Shown here in pieces: positions 16,613-26,451 of a stretch of DNA of 64,000 nt. Numbering within the stretch: the first letter of the stretch is position 1; every line of letters begins with the position of its first letter. The notes below the pieces were generated by a model that ran no database searches, was not told the origin of the DNA, and saw nothing but the letters and a program-made list of their open reading frames with translations. This stretch comes from Mangrovimonas cancribranchiae. GTDB taxonomy: Bacteria > Bacteroidota > Bacteroidia > Flavobacteriales > Flavobacteriaceae. The DNA is taken from the NCBI RefSeq assembly GCF_037126245.1, contig NZ_CP136925.1:62001-126000 (forward strand), given 5' to 3'. Position numbers and translations under genes: made by a program.

Positions 16613-17935
16613 ATGCAAGTTTTAAAGTTTGGTGGAACATCGGTTGGTTCAGTGCAAAACATGACTAATGTGAAAGGCATTATAAATGATGGCAGCGAAA
16701 AGATTGTAGTGCTTTCTGCTATGTCTGGAACAACTAATGCTTTAGTTGCCGTTTCTGAGGCTGTAAAAGAAACAAACACAAAAAAAGCTATTCAGTTATT
16801 AGATGCGTTATATATAACCTATGTTGATGTCTTAGACGAGTTGATTCAAAATAAAGTCTTATACCAAGAAACGGAGAGGTATATCCAGTCTGTATTTAAT
16901 AGGCTTAACGATTTTGTGAATCAGCAACATACGAGTTTTTTGCATAACCGTATGGTTTCTCAAGGCGAGTTGTTGTCTACCTTTTTGTTTAGTAGGTTCT
17001 TACAACAAGAAGGTGTAAATGCGCAGTTAATATCAGCTTTAGATTTTATGAGAATTGACAAATCTAACGAGCCAGATTATTTTTATATCAAGCAAAATTT
17101 ATCCAGAATTATAGCCGAACTTCCTCAAGCCGATATTTATATCACACAAGGATTTATTTGTTTAGATGCTGATGGACATATTACAAACTTACAACGTGGT
17201 GGAAGTGATTATACAGCAAGTATTATTGGCGCTGCTATAAACGCAGAAGAAGTACAAATTTGGACCGATATAGATGGGTTTCATAACAACGATCCAAGGT
17301 TTGTAAACGATACACAAGCTATTTCGAATCTATCGTTTGATGAAGCTGCAGAGCTGGCATATTTTGGTGCGAAAATTCTGCATCCACAAACCGTAATGCC
17401 TATTAGAGAGCAGAATATTCCGTTACGGTTAAAAAATACGATGGCACCAAATGCTCATGGAACGTTAATAACAAATTCTGTACACGGCGAAGGTATTAAG
17501 GCTATAGCTGCAAAAGATGGTATTACGGCCATAAAAATTAAGTCTGGAAGAATGCTGTTGGCTCATGGGTTTTTAAAACGTGTTTTCGAGGTTTTTGAAA
17601 AATACGAAACGGCTATTGATATGGTTACAACCTCGGAAATTGCTGTGTCTTTAACTATAGATAATATAACGCATTTAACCGAAATAGTAGCAGAATTGGA
17701 GCGATTTGCATCTGTAGAAGTCGATGCATTTCGTACGATAGTCTGTTTGGTAGGAAATAATATTGTGTTCCATCCAGATACGCCTAAATTATTTCAAATA
17801 TTACAAGATGTTAATGTAAGAATGATTGCCTATGGCGGCAGTAACAATAATATATCATTACTAATTAATACAAGCGATAAAGTAGAAACCTTAAGGAAGC
17901 TAAATCGTTATGTATTTGAAATGGAAATGGTATAG
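16613..17935 (+). CDS. aspartate kinase
   Basis: A 440-aa monofunctional aspartate kinase, which phosphorylates aspartate as the first step towards lysine, threonine and methionine. KFGGTSVGS at 4-12 is the kinase signature; QRGGSDYTAS and EVQIWTDIDGFHNNDPR form the catalytic and aspartate-binding core; EAAELAYFGAKILHP is the family block. From about 300 the C-terminus holds tandem ACT-type regulatory segments, so end-product feedback is expected. No homoserine dehydrogenase fusion is present. It may be the lysC- or thrA-type enzyme; the sequence does not settle which amino acid inhibits it. Confidence 0.93.
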   Translation: MQVLKFGGTSVGSVQNMTNVKGIINDGSEKIVVLSAMSGTTNALVAVSEAVKETNTKKAIQLLDALYITYVDVLDELIQNKVLYQETERYIQSVFNRLNDFVNQQHTSFLHNRMVSQGELLSTFLFSRFLQQEGVNAQLISALDFMRIDKSNEPDYFYIKQNLSRIIAELPQADIYITQGFICLDADGHITNLQRGGSDYTASIIGAAINAEEVQIWTDIDGFHNNDPRFVNDTQAISNLSFDEAAELAYFGAKILHPQTVMPIREQNIPLRLKNTMAPNAHGTLITNSVHGEGIKAIAAKDGITAIKIKSGRMLLAHGFLKRVFEVFEKYETAIDMVTTSEIAVSLTIDNITHLTEIVAELERFASVEVDAFRTIVCLVGNNIVFHPDTPKLFQILQDVNVRMIAYGGSNNNISLLINTSDKVETLRKLNRYVFEMEMV

Positions 17936-17954
17936 GTTTTTTTAATTAAATCAG

Positions 17955-17980
17955 AAAAGGCCGGGTTTAACCGGCCTTTT
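17955..17980. terminator. bidirectional terminator between aspartate kinase and Xaa-Pro aminopeptidase
   Basis: AAAAGGCCGG and CCGGCCTTTT form a perfect 10-bp stem with a six-base loop. The A and T runs on opposite sides let it end both convergent transcripts. Confidence 0.85.
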
Positions 17981-17986
17981 TATTTT

Positions 17987-19279
17987 TTAAGAATTCATAA
18001 TATCTTCAATCTCATCAGCTTCAATAGGAATGTCGCGCATAAGATTAAAAGGCTCACCTGTTTCTTGAATAACAACATCGTCTTCTAAACGAATACCAAA
18101 TCCTTCATTTGGAATATAAATACCAGGTTCTACGGTAAATACCATATTAGCTGTCATAGGTTCTGTTAAAATACCATAATCATGCGTATCTAAACCAATA
18201 TGATGACTGGTGCCATGCATGAAGTATTTTTTATATGCTGGCCAATCTGGATTTTCGTTTTGCACATCGGCTTTATCCAATAAACCTAAGCCTAATAATT
18301 CCGAAGTCATTAATTTACCAACTTCAACGTGGTAATCGGCCCAAATAGTTCCTGGAATAAGCATTTTTGTGGCTTCATCTTTAACACGGTTTACAGCATT
18401 GTAAACCTCTTTTTGGCGTTTAGAGAACTTTCCAGAAACAGGAATCGTTCTAGTCATATCGCTAGAGTAATTGGCGTATTCTGCGCCAACGTCCATTAAA
18501 ATTAAGTCGCCATCGTTACACGGTTGATTGTTTTCTATATAGTGTAATACATTAGCATTGTTCCCTGAGGCCACAATAGGAGTGTAAGCAAAACCACGAG
18601 AGCGATTTCTTAAAAACTCATGCATGTATTCGGCTTCAATTTCAAATTCTGAAACACCTGGTTTTACAAAATTTAATACACGTTTAAATCCTTTTTCGGT
18701 AATTCTACAAGCTTGTTGCATAATATCAAGCTCTATTTGGTCTTTTACAGAACGTAAACGCTGTAGTATAGGGTTGCTTTTTTCTACACTATGTGCTGGA
18801 AATTTCTCTCTTAACCATTTATTAAAACGGTCTTCGCGAGTTTGTGTTTCTATATTAGCTCGGTAATGTTCGTTAGTGTTAATATAAACGGTGTCGCATT
18901 GCGCCATGACTTCTCTAAAAACTTTGTCGAAATCTTGAAGCCAATACACGGTTTTTATCCCAGCTGTTTCAAACGCCTTCTCTTTGGTTAGTTTTTCGCC
19001 TTCCCAAACAGCAATATGATCGTTTGTTTCTGTAAGAAATAAAATTTCACGATGCTTTGGGTTTGGACAATCAGGAAATAATAATAAAATGCTTTCTTCC
19101 TGATCGACACCGCTTAAATAAAAAATATTGCGATCTTGTTGAAAAGGTATGGTGCTGTCTGCACCAATAGGGTAAATGTCATTACTATTAAAAACAGCTA
19201 AACTATTAGGTTTCATTTTAGCCATGAAGTTGTTGCGGTTTTTAATAAATAACTTGCTGTCTATAGGTAAGTATTTCAT
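17987..19279 (-). CDS. pepP: Xaa-Pro aminopeptidase (aminopeptidase P, M24B)
   Basis: A 430-aa cytoplasmic metallopeptidase that removes an N-terminal residue preceding proline. The N-terminal creatinase-like domain (1-180) precedes a pita-bread catalytic domain. The dinuclear metal ligands are visible: D in LILMDVGAEYANYSSDMTR (two Asp), His in GTSHHIGLDTHDYG, Glu in FTVEPGIYIP and Glu in IRLEDDVVI. Length and order match PepP. It faces aspartate kinase across a bidirectional terminator and has a -7 box TACCTTTG about 20 bases upstream (19299-19306, minus strand). Confidence 0.93.
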   Translation of the reverse strand: MKYLPIDSKLFIKNRNNFMAKMKPNSLAVFNSNDIYPIGADSTIPFQQDRNIFYLSGVDQEESILLLFPDCPNPKHREILFLTETNDHIAVWEGEKLTKEKAFETAGIKTVYWLQDFDKVFREVMAQCDTVYINTNEHYRANIETQTREDRFNKWLREKFPAHSVEKSNPILQRLRSVKDQIELDIMQQACRITEKGFKRVLNFVKPGVSEFEIEAEYMHEFLRNRSRGFAYTPIVASGNNANVLHYIENNQPCNDGDLILMDVGAEYANYSSDMTRTIPVSGKFSKRQKEVYNAVNRVKDEATKMLIPGTIWADYHVEVGKLMTSELLGLGLLDKADVQNENPDWPAYKKYFMHGTSHHIGLDTHDYGILTEPMTANMVFTVEPGIYIPNEGFGIRLEDDVVIQETGEPFNLMRDIPIEADEIEDIMNS

Positions 19280-19298
19280 ATTAAAAATTGAATTTTTC

Positions 19299-19306
19299 CA
19301 AAGGTA
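19299..19306 (-). promoter_or_regulatory. -7 box (TACCTTTG) of pepP
   Basis: Minus-strand match to TAnnTTTG, 20 bases before the start codon at 19279. Confidence 0.4.
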
Positions 19307-19399
19307 CTCAATCCATGAGGTTTAATAAAATTAGGGTGTTAAAACTTTATTAATGCAATATTTTTTCACAAATTTGGTTATTAAAAGAAACCTCAAATC

Positions 19400-20269
19400 A
19401 TGAAACATCTATTTAAAATTTGCTTTTTTACTTTTTTAATTGTCATGTCTTGTAGCGAAGATAACGATGATGCGCAACAACTTAATAGTCCTAATTTAGT
19501 CATAAAGCTAAAGTTTGATCCTAACCAAGAACGTTTAAATAATGTTGGAGAGCCAGCAATTATTCCTAGTGGTAATGCGGCGCAATCCCCAACTATTTCA
19601 AAAATGAGTGCTAATTATATAGAGTTGGCTCCAGGAGCATTTACACCACTAGGAGAGGGTGAAATTGTTTTTAATGGTTCTGAAACAACAGCTGGAGGTG
19701 ACCGAGCGATAAATTTTCAAAATGCACGTTTTGCTGGAGATGATGAGGTGTTTTTAACCTTACCATTAAATCAAGTTTCTGCAGGAACGTATGAATGGAT
19801 TCGTGTATCGTTAGCCTATCAAGAAGGCGACATCGATTTTCTTTTAGATGGCGTAGATTATACCGGAACATTAGCAAGTTTTGTTGGGTACAATACCTAC
19901 ATAACAACCTTCGACTTAAATGGGCAAAGTATAGATGTAAACGGAAACAAATTACAAGGTTTCTGGGCTTTCGAGGCCGAAGGGTTTGCTACGCAAGGTC
20001 AAGCGCCTGCTGGGGCAACAACGGTTCCTAATCCATTATTCGATTCCTCGCCAATACCGCAAGGGTCTTGTGTGGTAACTGGCGCGTTTGAAAATGGGTT
20101 TACTATAACTGGCGAAGAAACACAAGATGTTGAAGTTGTCTTGTCATTTTCAATAAACAATAGTTTTGAATGGACAGAGGTAAATGCTGATGGTAAATAC
20201 GAGCCAAGTGCTGGAGAGCAAGTTGTCGATATGGGATTACGAGGACTTATTCCTATGGTTTCAGAGTAA
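19400..20269 (+). CDS. lipoprotein of unknown function
   Basis: A 289-aa lipoprotein with lipobox IVMSC (Cys18) and an acidic tether (SEDNDD) like flavobacterial surface-export signals. The mature part is beta-rich: LVIKLKFDPNQERLN, MSANYIELAP, GTYEWIRVSLAYQ, GFWAFEAEGF and a C-terminal NSFEWTEVNADGKYEPSAGEQVVDMGLRGL. The paired strand style and the G-x-x-x-F-x-x-E-G segment faintly recall the MbnP-like protein at 8.3 kb, but I cannot support homology. It stands alone between divergent pepP and the sdh operon. Function unknown. Confidence 0.65.
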   Translation: MKHLFKICFFTFLIVMSCSEDNDDAQQLNSPNLVIKLKFDPNQERLNNVGEPAIIPSGNAAQSPTISKMSANYIELAPGAFTPLGEGEIVFNGSETTAGGDRAINFQNARFAGDDEVFLTLPLNQVSAGTYEWIRVSLAYQEGDIDFLLDGVDYTGTLASFVGYNTYITTFDLNGQSIDVNGNKLQGFWAFEAEGFATQGQAPAGATTVPNPLFDSSPIPQGSCVVTGAFENGFTITGEETQDVEVVLSFSINNSFEWTEVNADGKYEPSAGEQVVDMGLRGLIPMVSE

Positions 20270-20316
20270 CTTCTGTTTAAAATCATTCTAAATACCTAAT
20301 TATAACGTTTGAGTTT

Positions 20317-20347
20317 TTGTCTAAAATTTAGAGGTAGTGTATCTTTG
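20317..20347 (+). promoter_or_regulatory. promoter of sdhCAB (TTG, 20-base spacer, TATCTTTG)
   Basis: A -33 TTG at 20317-20319 and -7 TATCTTTG at 20340-20347 match the Bacteroidota consensus with a 20-base spacer. It is one of the two most complete promoters in the window. Confidence 0.6.
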
Positions 20348-20373
20348 TTTGGATAAAAAATTAAACTTCAACA

Positions 20374-21048
20374 ATGAGCGGAATTCTAAATTCTTCGATA
20401 GGAAGAAAATTTGCCATGGCACTTTCGGCCCTCTTCCTAATGATTTTCTTGTTACAACACTTTATTATCAATTTTTCATCTATAATTAGTGCAGACGCTT
20501 TTAACAACCTGTCTCACTTTATGGGAACCAATTGGTTAATTCAATACATTATGCAACCTGTATTGATTTTTGGTGTCGTTTTTCACTTTGTAATGGGATT
20601 TATTCTGGAGATAAGAAACAAAGGTGCTAGACAAATTAAGTATGCAAAAAACAATGGTGCTGCCAATTCATCATGGATGAGCCGCAATATGATTTACAGC
20701 GGGTTATTCATTTTAATTTTCTTGGTTATTCACTTTATCGATTTCTGGATTCCGGAAATCAACACTAAATATATCCAAGGCGATATGTCTGGGTTGTTGC
20801 CAAGTGGTGAGTACAGATACTACGAAGAACTTGTGCATAAATTTCAACCATTATGGCGTGTGGCGCTATATTGTTTAGGTTTTGTGTTTTTAGCATTGCA
20901 TTTATTACACGGATTTATGTCGGCCTTTCAATCAGTTGGTGCTAACAACAAATACACAAGAGCATTAAAAGGATTTGGAAAAGCATATGCAATTATTATT
21001 CCTTTAGGGTTTATCATTATTGCATTAGTTCACCATTTTAATCATTAA
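20374..21048 (+). CDS. sdhC: succinate dehydrogenase cytochrome b subunit
   Basis: A 224-aa integral membrane subunit with five hydrophobic helices, as in the B-type succinate:quinone reductases that have one dihaem membrane anchor. The helices include MALSALFLMIFLLQHF, VLIFGVVFHFVMGF, GLFILIFLVIHF, VALYCLGFVFLALHLLHGF and IIIPLGFIIIALVHHF; their histidines are the likely haem b ligands. It binds menaquinone in the membrane. It is the first gene of sdhCAB, with 12 bases before sdhA, and menaquinone-linked B-type enzymes are normal in this phylum. Confidence 0.94.
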   Translation: MSGILNSSIGRKFAMALSALFLMIFLLQHFIINFSSIISADAFNNLSHFMGTNWLIQYIMQPVLIFGVVFHFVMGFILEIRNKGARQIKYAKNNGAANSSWMSRNMIYSGLFILIFLVIHFIDFWIPEINTKYIQGDMSGLLPSGEYRYYEELVHKFQPLWRVALYCLGFVFLALHLLHGFMSAFQSVGANNKYTRALKGFGKAYAIIIPLGFIIIALVHHFNH

Positions 21049-21060
21049 AATACATCTAAC

Positions 21061-23073
21061 ATGGCTTTAGATTCAAAAATACCAAAAGGTCCTTTAGCAG
21101 ATAAATGGACCAATCATAAAAACAATATTAACTTAGTTAATCCAGCCAACAAACGTTTAATAGATGTAATTGTTGTGGGAACTGGTTTAGCTGGTGGTTC
21201 TGCCGCTGCAACTTTAGCAGAGCTTGGCTATAATGTAAAAGCATTCTGTTTTCAAGATTCGCCGCGTCGTGCACACTCTATTGCTGCACAAGGCGGTATA
21301 AACGCTGCCAAGAACTATCAAGGTGATGGCGATTCTGATTACCGATTATTTTACGATACAGTAAAAGGTGGTGATTATCGTTCGCGTGAAGCCAATGTGT
21401 ATCGTTTGGCCGAGGTGTCTGCTAATATTATCGATCAATGTGTAGCACAAGGTGTTCCTTTTGCTCGTGAGTATGGTGGGTTGTTAGATAACCGTTCTTT
21501 TGGTGGAGTTTTAGTATCTCGTACTTTCTACGCCAAAGGTCAAACAGGGCAACAGTTACTGCTAGGAGCGTATTCTGCCATGAACCGACAAATTGGACGT
21601 GGTAAAATTAAAATGTACAACCGTCATGAAATGTTAGATGTTGTTGTAGTAGATGGAAAAGCGCGAGGTATTATTGCACGTAACTTAGTAACTGGAGAAA
21701 TTGAAAGACACTCAGCTCACGCTGTTGTTTTAGGAACAGGAGGTTATGGTAATGTATTCTTCTTATCAACAAATGCTATGGGAAGTAATGTTACCGCAGC
21801 TTGGAAAGCTCATAAGCGTGGTGCTTATTTTGCTAATCCATGTTACACACAAATCCACCCAACATGTATTCCAGTGTCTGGAGATCATCAATCTAAATTA
21901 ACATTGATGTCGGAGTCGTTACGTAACGATGGCCGTATTTGGGTGCCAAAACATATGGAGGATGTTAAAGCCATTCGAGAAGGTAAATTAAAACCAACGG
22001 AAATTGCTGAAGAGAATAGAGATTATTATTTAGAGCGTCGTTATCCAGCCTTTGGTAACTTAGTGCCACGTGATGTGGCTTCTCGTGCTGCTAAAGAGCG
22101 TTGCGATGCTGGCTATGGTGTAAATAAAACAGGTGAGGCTGTTTACTTAGATTTTGCCTCGGCAATTCAACGTTATGGTAAAGAACAAGCTCATGTTAAA
22201 GGATTAAACGAAAACGATGCGGCTTTAGTTAAAGAGCTAGGTCAAGAAGTGATTAAAAATAAGTATGGAAACTTATTCCAGATGTATGAAAAAATCGTCG
22301 ACCAAAATCCATACGAAACCCCAATGATGATTTACCCAGCAGTGCACTACACTATGGGCGGTATTTGGGTAGATTATAATTTAATGACAACCGTTCCTGG
22401 ATTGTATGCAATTGGTGAAGCTAACTTCTCCGATCATGGTGCTAACCGTTTAGGAGCTTCGGCTTTAATGCAAGGATTAGCAGACGGATACTTTGTATTA
22501 CCATATACTATTGGAGATTATTTATCTAACGATATCCGTACTGGACCAATTTCAACTGAGTCACCAGAATTTGAAGAAGCCGAAAAGAATGTTCGTAACC
22601 GTATTGAATCTCTAATTAATAACAACGGAACACATTCTGTAGATTATTTCCACAAAAAACTAGGAAAGATCATGTGGAATAAAGTAGGTATGTCCCGTAA
22701 TGCTAAAGGTTTATCTGAAGCTATAGAAGAAATTGCAGCATTACGTGAAGAATTCTGGAAAGATGTCAAAGTCCCTGGAGAAGCAGAGGAATTTAACGAA
22801 GAATTAGCCAAAGCAGGTCGTGTAGCCGATTTCTTAGAATTAGGCGAGCTGTTTGCTAAAGATGCTCTACAACGAAATGAGTCTTGTGGTGGACACTACC
22901 GTGAAGAATCTGTAGAAGAAAGTGGCGAACAAAAAGGCGAAGCCAAGCGTGACGATGAGAATTTTAAATATGTGGCTGCTTGGGAATATAAAGGAGAACC
23001 TAAAGATGCTGTATTGCATAAGGAAAATCTCGTATTTGAAAATATAGAATTAAAACAAAGAAGTTATAAATAA
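21061..23073 (+). CDS. sdhA: succinate dehydrogenase flavoprotein subunit
   Basis: A 670-aa catalytic subunit that oxidises succinate to fumarate. The FAD-binding [10 protein letters not shown] lies at 39-48, the covalent flavin site at H72 in [11 protein letters not shown], the active-site region around [13 protein letters not shown] and the substrate block HPTCIPVSG. The length (somewhat over 600 residues) is typical of the B-type enzyme. It lies 12 bases after sdhC and 8 bases before sdhB. Confidence 0.97.
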   Translation: MALDSKIPKGPLADKWTNHKNNINLVNPANKRLIDVIVVGTGLAGGSAAATLAELGYNVKAFCFQDSPRRAHSIAAQGGINAAKNYQGDGDSDYRLFYDTVKGGDYRSREANVYRLAEVSANIIDQCVAQGVPFAREYGGLLDNRSFGGVLVSRTFYAKGQTGQQLLLGAYSAMNRQIGRGKIKMYNRHEMLDVVVVDGKARGIIARNLVTGEIERHSAHAVVLGTGGYGNVFFLSTNAMGSNVTAAWKAHKRGAYFANPCYTQIHPTCIPVSGDHQSKLTLMSESLRNDGRIWVPKHMEDVKAIREGKLKPTEIAEENRDYYLERRYPAFGNLVPRDVASRAAKERCDAGYGVNKTGEAVYLDFASAIQRYGKEQAHVKGLNENDAALVKELGQEVIKNKYGNLFQMYEKIVDQNPYETPMMIYPAVHYTMGGIWVDYNLMTTVPGLYAIGEANFSDHGANRLGASALMQGLADGYFVLPYTIGDYLSNDIRTGPISTESPEFEEAEKNVRNRIESLINNNGTHSVDYFHKKLGKIMWNKVGMSRNAKGLSEAIEEIAALREEFWKDVKVPGEAEEFNEELAKAGRVADFLELGELFAKDALQRNESCGGHYREESVEESGEQKGEAKRDDENFKYVAAWEYKGEPKDAVLHKENLVFENIELKQRSYK

Positions 23074-23081
23074 GGAAGACT

Positions 23082-23828
23082 ATGAATTTAACGTTGAAAA
23101 TATGGCGTCAAAAAAACGCTAACGATAAAGGAAAAATGGTTGACTATCCAATTAGTGGGATAGAGCCAGATATGTCTTTCCTTGAAATGTTAGACGTTTT
23201 AAATGAAGAGTTAATTAATAAAGGAGAAGAGCCTGTAGCATTCGATCACGATTGTCGTGAAGGAATTTGTGGTATGTGTTCGCTTTATATTAATGGTGAA
23301 GCCCATGGCCCAGATCGAGGCGTAACAACATGTCAATTACACATGCGTATGTTTAATGATGGCGATACCATTTATATTGAACCATTTAGAGCAGCTGCAT
23401 TTCCAGTTGTAAAAGATTTAGTTGTAGACAGAAGCTCATTTGATCGTATACAACATGCTGGAGGATTTGTTTCGGTTAACACTTCTGGAAATACTATTGA
23501 TGCGAATACCATTCCAGTAAACAAACATGATGCTGACGATGCTTTCGATGCAGCGACGTGTATTGGTTGTGGTGCTTGTGTGGCAAGCTGTAAAAACTCT
23601 TCTGCTATGTTATTTGTTGGGGCTAAAGTATCGCAATTTGCTTTATTACCTCAAGGGCAAGTAGAAGCTACAGATCGTGTTATGAACATGGTTAAACAAA
23701 TGGACGAAGAAGGATTTGGTAACTGTACTAACACAGGTGCTTGTGAAGTAGAATGTCCTAAAGGAATTTCTTTAGAAAACATTGCACGTATGAATCGTGA
23801 GTACTTAAAAGCCTCTTTTAAAGGATAA
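23082..23828 (+). CDS. sdhB: succinate dehydrogenase iron-sulfur subunit
   Basis: A 248-aa electron-transfer subunit. C58, C63, C66 and C84 (in CREGICGMC and TTCQ) ligate the 2Fe-2S cluster; [13 protein letters not shown] and the later C and CEVECPKG supply the 4Fe-4S and 3Fe-4S sites. Electrons pass from the SdhA flavin to the SdhC haems and quinone. It closes the operon and is followed by a hairpin terminator. The upstream suf genes at 3-7 kb make the clusters it needs, though the loci are not linked transcriptionally. Confidence 0.97.
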   Translation: MNLTLKIWRQKNANDKGKMVDYPISGIEPDMSFLEMLDVLNEELINKGEEPVAFDHDCREGICGMCSLYINGEAHGPDRGVTTCQLHMRMFNDGDTIYIEPFRAAAFPVVKDLVVDRSSFDRIQHAGGFVSVNTSGNTIDANTIPVNKHDADDAFDAATCIGCGACVASCKNSSAMLFVGAKVSQFALLPQGQVEATDRVMNMVKQMDEEGFGNCTNTGACEVECPKGISLENIARMNREYLKASFKG

Positions 23829-23856
23829 AATACGTTTTTACAAAATCTTATAGATA

Positions 23857-23887
23857 ATAAAAGTCCCGACTTAACGTTGGGATTTTT
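23857..23887 (+). terminator. terminator of sdhCAB
   Basis: TCCCGAC and GTTGGGA form a 7-bp stem with one G-T pair and a short TTAAC loop, followed by six T. Confidence 0.7.
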
Positions 23888-23914
23888 TGTTTCTTTACAA
23901 TTCAAAATATAAGT

Positions 23915-25684
23915 ATGCAACAGCCCACTAGCTTTTATAAAACGCAATTAGATACATTTAAACAACATGTTAGTCGTTTAAACAAACAATTAATCGGGTT
24001 AAGTTCCATTAGATTAGTTGTATTTGTTTTAACCGTTGTAGGTGTTTATTTTACGTATAATAATTGGCAAGTTGCAGCAGGAATTTCGGTTTTCGGGATA
24101 GTTGCTTTTTTAATCACGTTATCAAAATATACCGATACCAAATGGGAACGAGATCTTAATAAGGCTCTAGTTACAATTAATGAAGAAGAATTAACCATTG
24201 CCTCAGGTCAATTTCAGCATAGAGACAGCGGAACAGAATTTCAAGAACCAAAACACTTTTATAGTTTAGATATAGATTTATTTGGAAATGGTTCATTCTT
24301 TCAATTTATAAATAGAACAAGTATTACAGAAGGTAAAACCACTTTGGCAAACCTGTTAAAGGCTAATAATATTAGTAACATTAAATTAAGACAAGAAGTT
24401 GTAAAAGAATTGAGTTCTAAACCAGAGTGGCGCCAATTATATTCAGCAACAGCGTCTTTAATCCATGTTGAGGTTTCTGCAAGATACATTATCCAATGGT
24501 TAACACAACACAAGCAGTTTTTACCTAAAATAATGCGGTGGTTACCAATGATGTTTAGCGGGATAACCGTTCTGTTTTTTGTGTTATTCCTCTTTAAAAT
24601 ACTAGACGTTTCTATTTTAGGATATTGGTTGTTATTGGGGTTGTTTATTACTGGCGTTTATGTAAAAAAAATTAATATTCTTTCGCAACAAACAGATAAA
24701 GCAAAAGATACTTTTAAGCAGTACTCGCAACTTTTAAAACAAATTGAAAACACCTCGTTTTCATCGGAATTATTACAGGAAAAGCAACAAAAAATACAAA
24801 ACAATCATAAAAAAGCATCGGTTATATTTAAGCAATTTTCAAAATATTTAGATGCTTTAGATAATAGAAACAACCTTATTGGCGCCATTTTTGGCAATGG
24901 CTTGTTTTTAACCGATTTAAAAAACAGTTATAAAATCGAGCAATGGATAGCAACATATAATAAAACTGTTGCCGATTGGTTTGAAGTGGTTACTTTTTTC
25001 GATGCTTATAACTCCTTAGGAAATTATGCTTTTAACCATCCAGAATTTGTATATCCTAAATTAGTTAATAAAGGTATTTGTATAAAAGCCGAACAATTAG
25101 GGCATCCGTTATTACAAGCCGATAAGCGTGTGGATAGCGACTTAAATATAGATAACGAACAGTTTTTTATTGTAACTGGAGCTAATATGGCAGGAAAGAG
25201 CACGTTTTTACGAACTGTTTCGTTACATATTGTCATGGCAAATGTAGGATTGCCAGTTTGTGCGCATAAAAGTGAATACAGCCCAATAAAACTTATTACA
25301 AGTATGCGAACAAGCGATTCGCTAACCGATGATAGTAGTTATTTCTTTTCAGAATTAACCCGATTAAAATTTATTGTTGATGCTATTAAAACCGAATCCT
25401 ATTTTATTATCCTTGATGAGATTTTAAAAGGAACAAATAGCACCGATAAAGCTATTGGTTCTCAGAAATTTGTTGAAAAATTAGTGTCTAGCCATGCTAC
25501 TGGAATTATAGCTACGCACGATTTAAGTTTAACTAAAATTGAAACAAATCTAGACCAGGTAAAAAACTACTTTTTTGATGCCGAAATAAAAAACGAGGAA
25601 CTTTATTTTGACTATAAGCTTAAAAAAGGCGTCTGCCAAAATATGAACGCGAGCTTTCTGTTAAAGAAAATGGAGATAGTTTAA
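23915..25684 (+). CDS. MutS-family ATPase with N-terminal membrane segments
   Basis: A 589-aa MutS-related protein, not MutS1. Residues about 27-70 (IRLVVFVLTVVGVYF ... AAGISVFGIVAFLITL) and about 205-250 are hydrophobic helices, so it looks membrane-attached. The C-terminal ATPase has Walker A GANMAGKST at 422-430, then TSMRTSDSLTDDSSYFFSEL and Walker B YFIILDEILKGTNSTD, followed by the dimer-contact ATHDL. Mismatch-recognition and connector domains are not evident. Such proteins are common in Bacteroidota and their role is not known; DNA repair is not a safe inference. A diverged duplicate of its last 24 codons lies 700 bases downstream. Confidence 0.85.
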   Translation: MQQPTSFYKTQLDTFKQHVSRLNKQLIGLSSIRLVVFVLTVVGVYFTYNNWQVAAGISVFGIVAFLITLSKYTDTKWERDLNKALVTINEEELTIASGQFQHRDSGTEFQEPKHFYSLDIDLFGNGSFFQFINRTSITEGKTTLANLLKANNISNIKLRQEVVKELSSKPEWRQLYSATASLIHVEVSARYIIQWLTQHKQFLPKIMRWLPMMFSGITVLFFVLFLFKILDVSILGYWLLLGLFITGVYVKKINILSQQTDKAKDTFKQYSQLLKQIENTSFSSELLQEKQQKIQNNHKKASVIFKQFSKYLDALDNRNNLIGAIFGNGLFLTDLKNSYKIEQWIATYNKTVADWFEVVTFFDAYNSLGNYAFNHPEFVYPKLVNKGICIKAEQLGHPLLQADKRVDSDLNIDNEQFFIVTGANMAGKSTFLRTVSLHIVMANVGLPVCAHKSEYSPIKLITSMRTSDSLTDDSSYFFSELTRLKFIVDAIKTESYFIILDEILKGTNSTDKAIGSQKFVEKLVSSHATGIIATHDLSLTKIETNLDQVKNYFFDAEIKNEELYFDYKLKKGVCQNMNASFLLKKMEIV

Positions 25685-25696
25685 AAATTATATACT

Positions 25697-26269
25697 ATGA
25701 GGAACAAAATGTGTTTATTTTTAATGATAAGTTTAATGTATATTTCATGTAACTCAACAAAAGAAGTAGGTAGTAAACCAAAGCAATTTCAAAATTATAT
25801 TTGTTTAGATAGTGAAATAGCTAAAATAAAACAGCTAAAATATGAGATAAATATTCCTGATACATGGTGTGCTTATGTAGGATTTCACGATATTATTTCT
25901 TATTCACCTAGACCATTATTTGATTTAGAAGCTAATTATTATAAAAACACTGTTTATGTATCTGCTTATGATAATGATACATTTAAAAGTGATAATATCG
26001 AAGAAGCTTTAAATAAACATATTGTCGATGCGAATGTATCTTCTTTTTTTCAGCCTGTTTACACATCAAATATTCATGATATTTATGGCAAATATTATAT
26101 AGTCAAGCGAAATGGAATTCTACAAGGTGTTGCTTTAATACAATTAGATGTGTTGTTTAATTATAATAATCAAGATTATATAATCCATTATTCGGTTTTA
26201 GAAAATAACTACGAAACTTACATAAATGATGTTATAAAAATGATTGAGTCATTTAGAATAAAACAGTAA
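25697..26269 (+). CDS. lipoprotein of unknown function between two mutS-like tails
   Basis: A 190-aa lipoprotein (lipobox MYISC, Cys18). The mature part alternates short strands and turns (YICLDSEIAKIKQLKYEINIPDTWCAYVGFHDIISYSPRP) and ends VIKMIESFRIK; the layout recalls PsbP/DUF1795-like small lipoproteins, but I do not assign a family. It starts 12 bases after the mutS-like stop. Its sequence looks more AT-rich than its neighbours, and it is bracketed by the real mutS-like 3' end and a diverged copy of that end, which suggests it arrived with an imported DNA segment. Function unknown. Confidence 0.65.
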   Translation: MRNKMCLFLMISLMYISCNSTKEVGSKPKQFQNYICLDSEIAKIKQLKYEINIPDTWCAYVGFHDIISYSPRPLFDLEANYYKNTVYVSAYDNDTFKSDNIEEALNKHIVDANVSSFFQPVYTSNIHDIYGKYYIVKRNGILQGVALIQLDVLFNYNNQDYIIHYSVLENNYETYINDVIKMIESFRIKQ

Positions 26270-26373
26270 AATGGAAAAATTTTACTTCTTTGGAATCACC
26301 TACTTTATGTCTTTTAATTAATTTTTAGGTATCAAAGGTATACTTCCAGAATAGCTTTCCGTAATATGTTTAC

Positions 26374-26445
26374 TACAAATTAAAACAAGGCATTTGCCAA
26401 AATATGAACGCTAGTTTTTTGTTAAAGAAGATGGAGATTGTATAA
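26374..26445 (+). pseudogene. 3' remnant of a second mutS-like gene
   Basis: Reading 26374-26445 gives a 23-codon tail plus stop (YKLKQGICQNMNASFLLKK then MEIV) that matches the last 23 residues of the intact gene at 25613-25684 at 21 positions. The two differences are conservative (K to Q, V to I), while nine further codons differ silently. The remnant has no usable start, and the frame hits a stop at 26362-26364. It is a vestige of a diverged allele or paralogue, not a recent duplicate. Confidence 0.8.
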
Positions 26446-26451
26446 AAACAA

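Noticed and set aside
19400-20269. Second MbnP-like protein
   Set aside because: Shared lipoprotein tether and a vague strand pattern only; no W-x-W block and no MauG-like neighbour.
23915-25684. MutS mismatch-repair protein
   Set aside because: Only the ATPase part matches; the N-terminus has membrane helices and no mismatch-recognition domain is visible.
26271-26320. Short ORF reading MEKFYFFGITYF
   Set aside because: Sixteen residues, no conserved features, and it lies in the decayed stretch before the mutS-like remnant.
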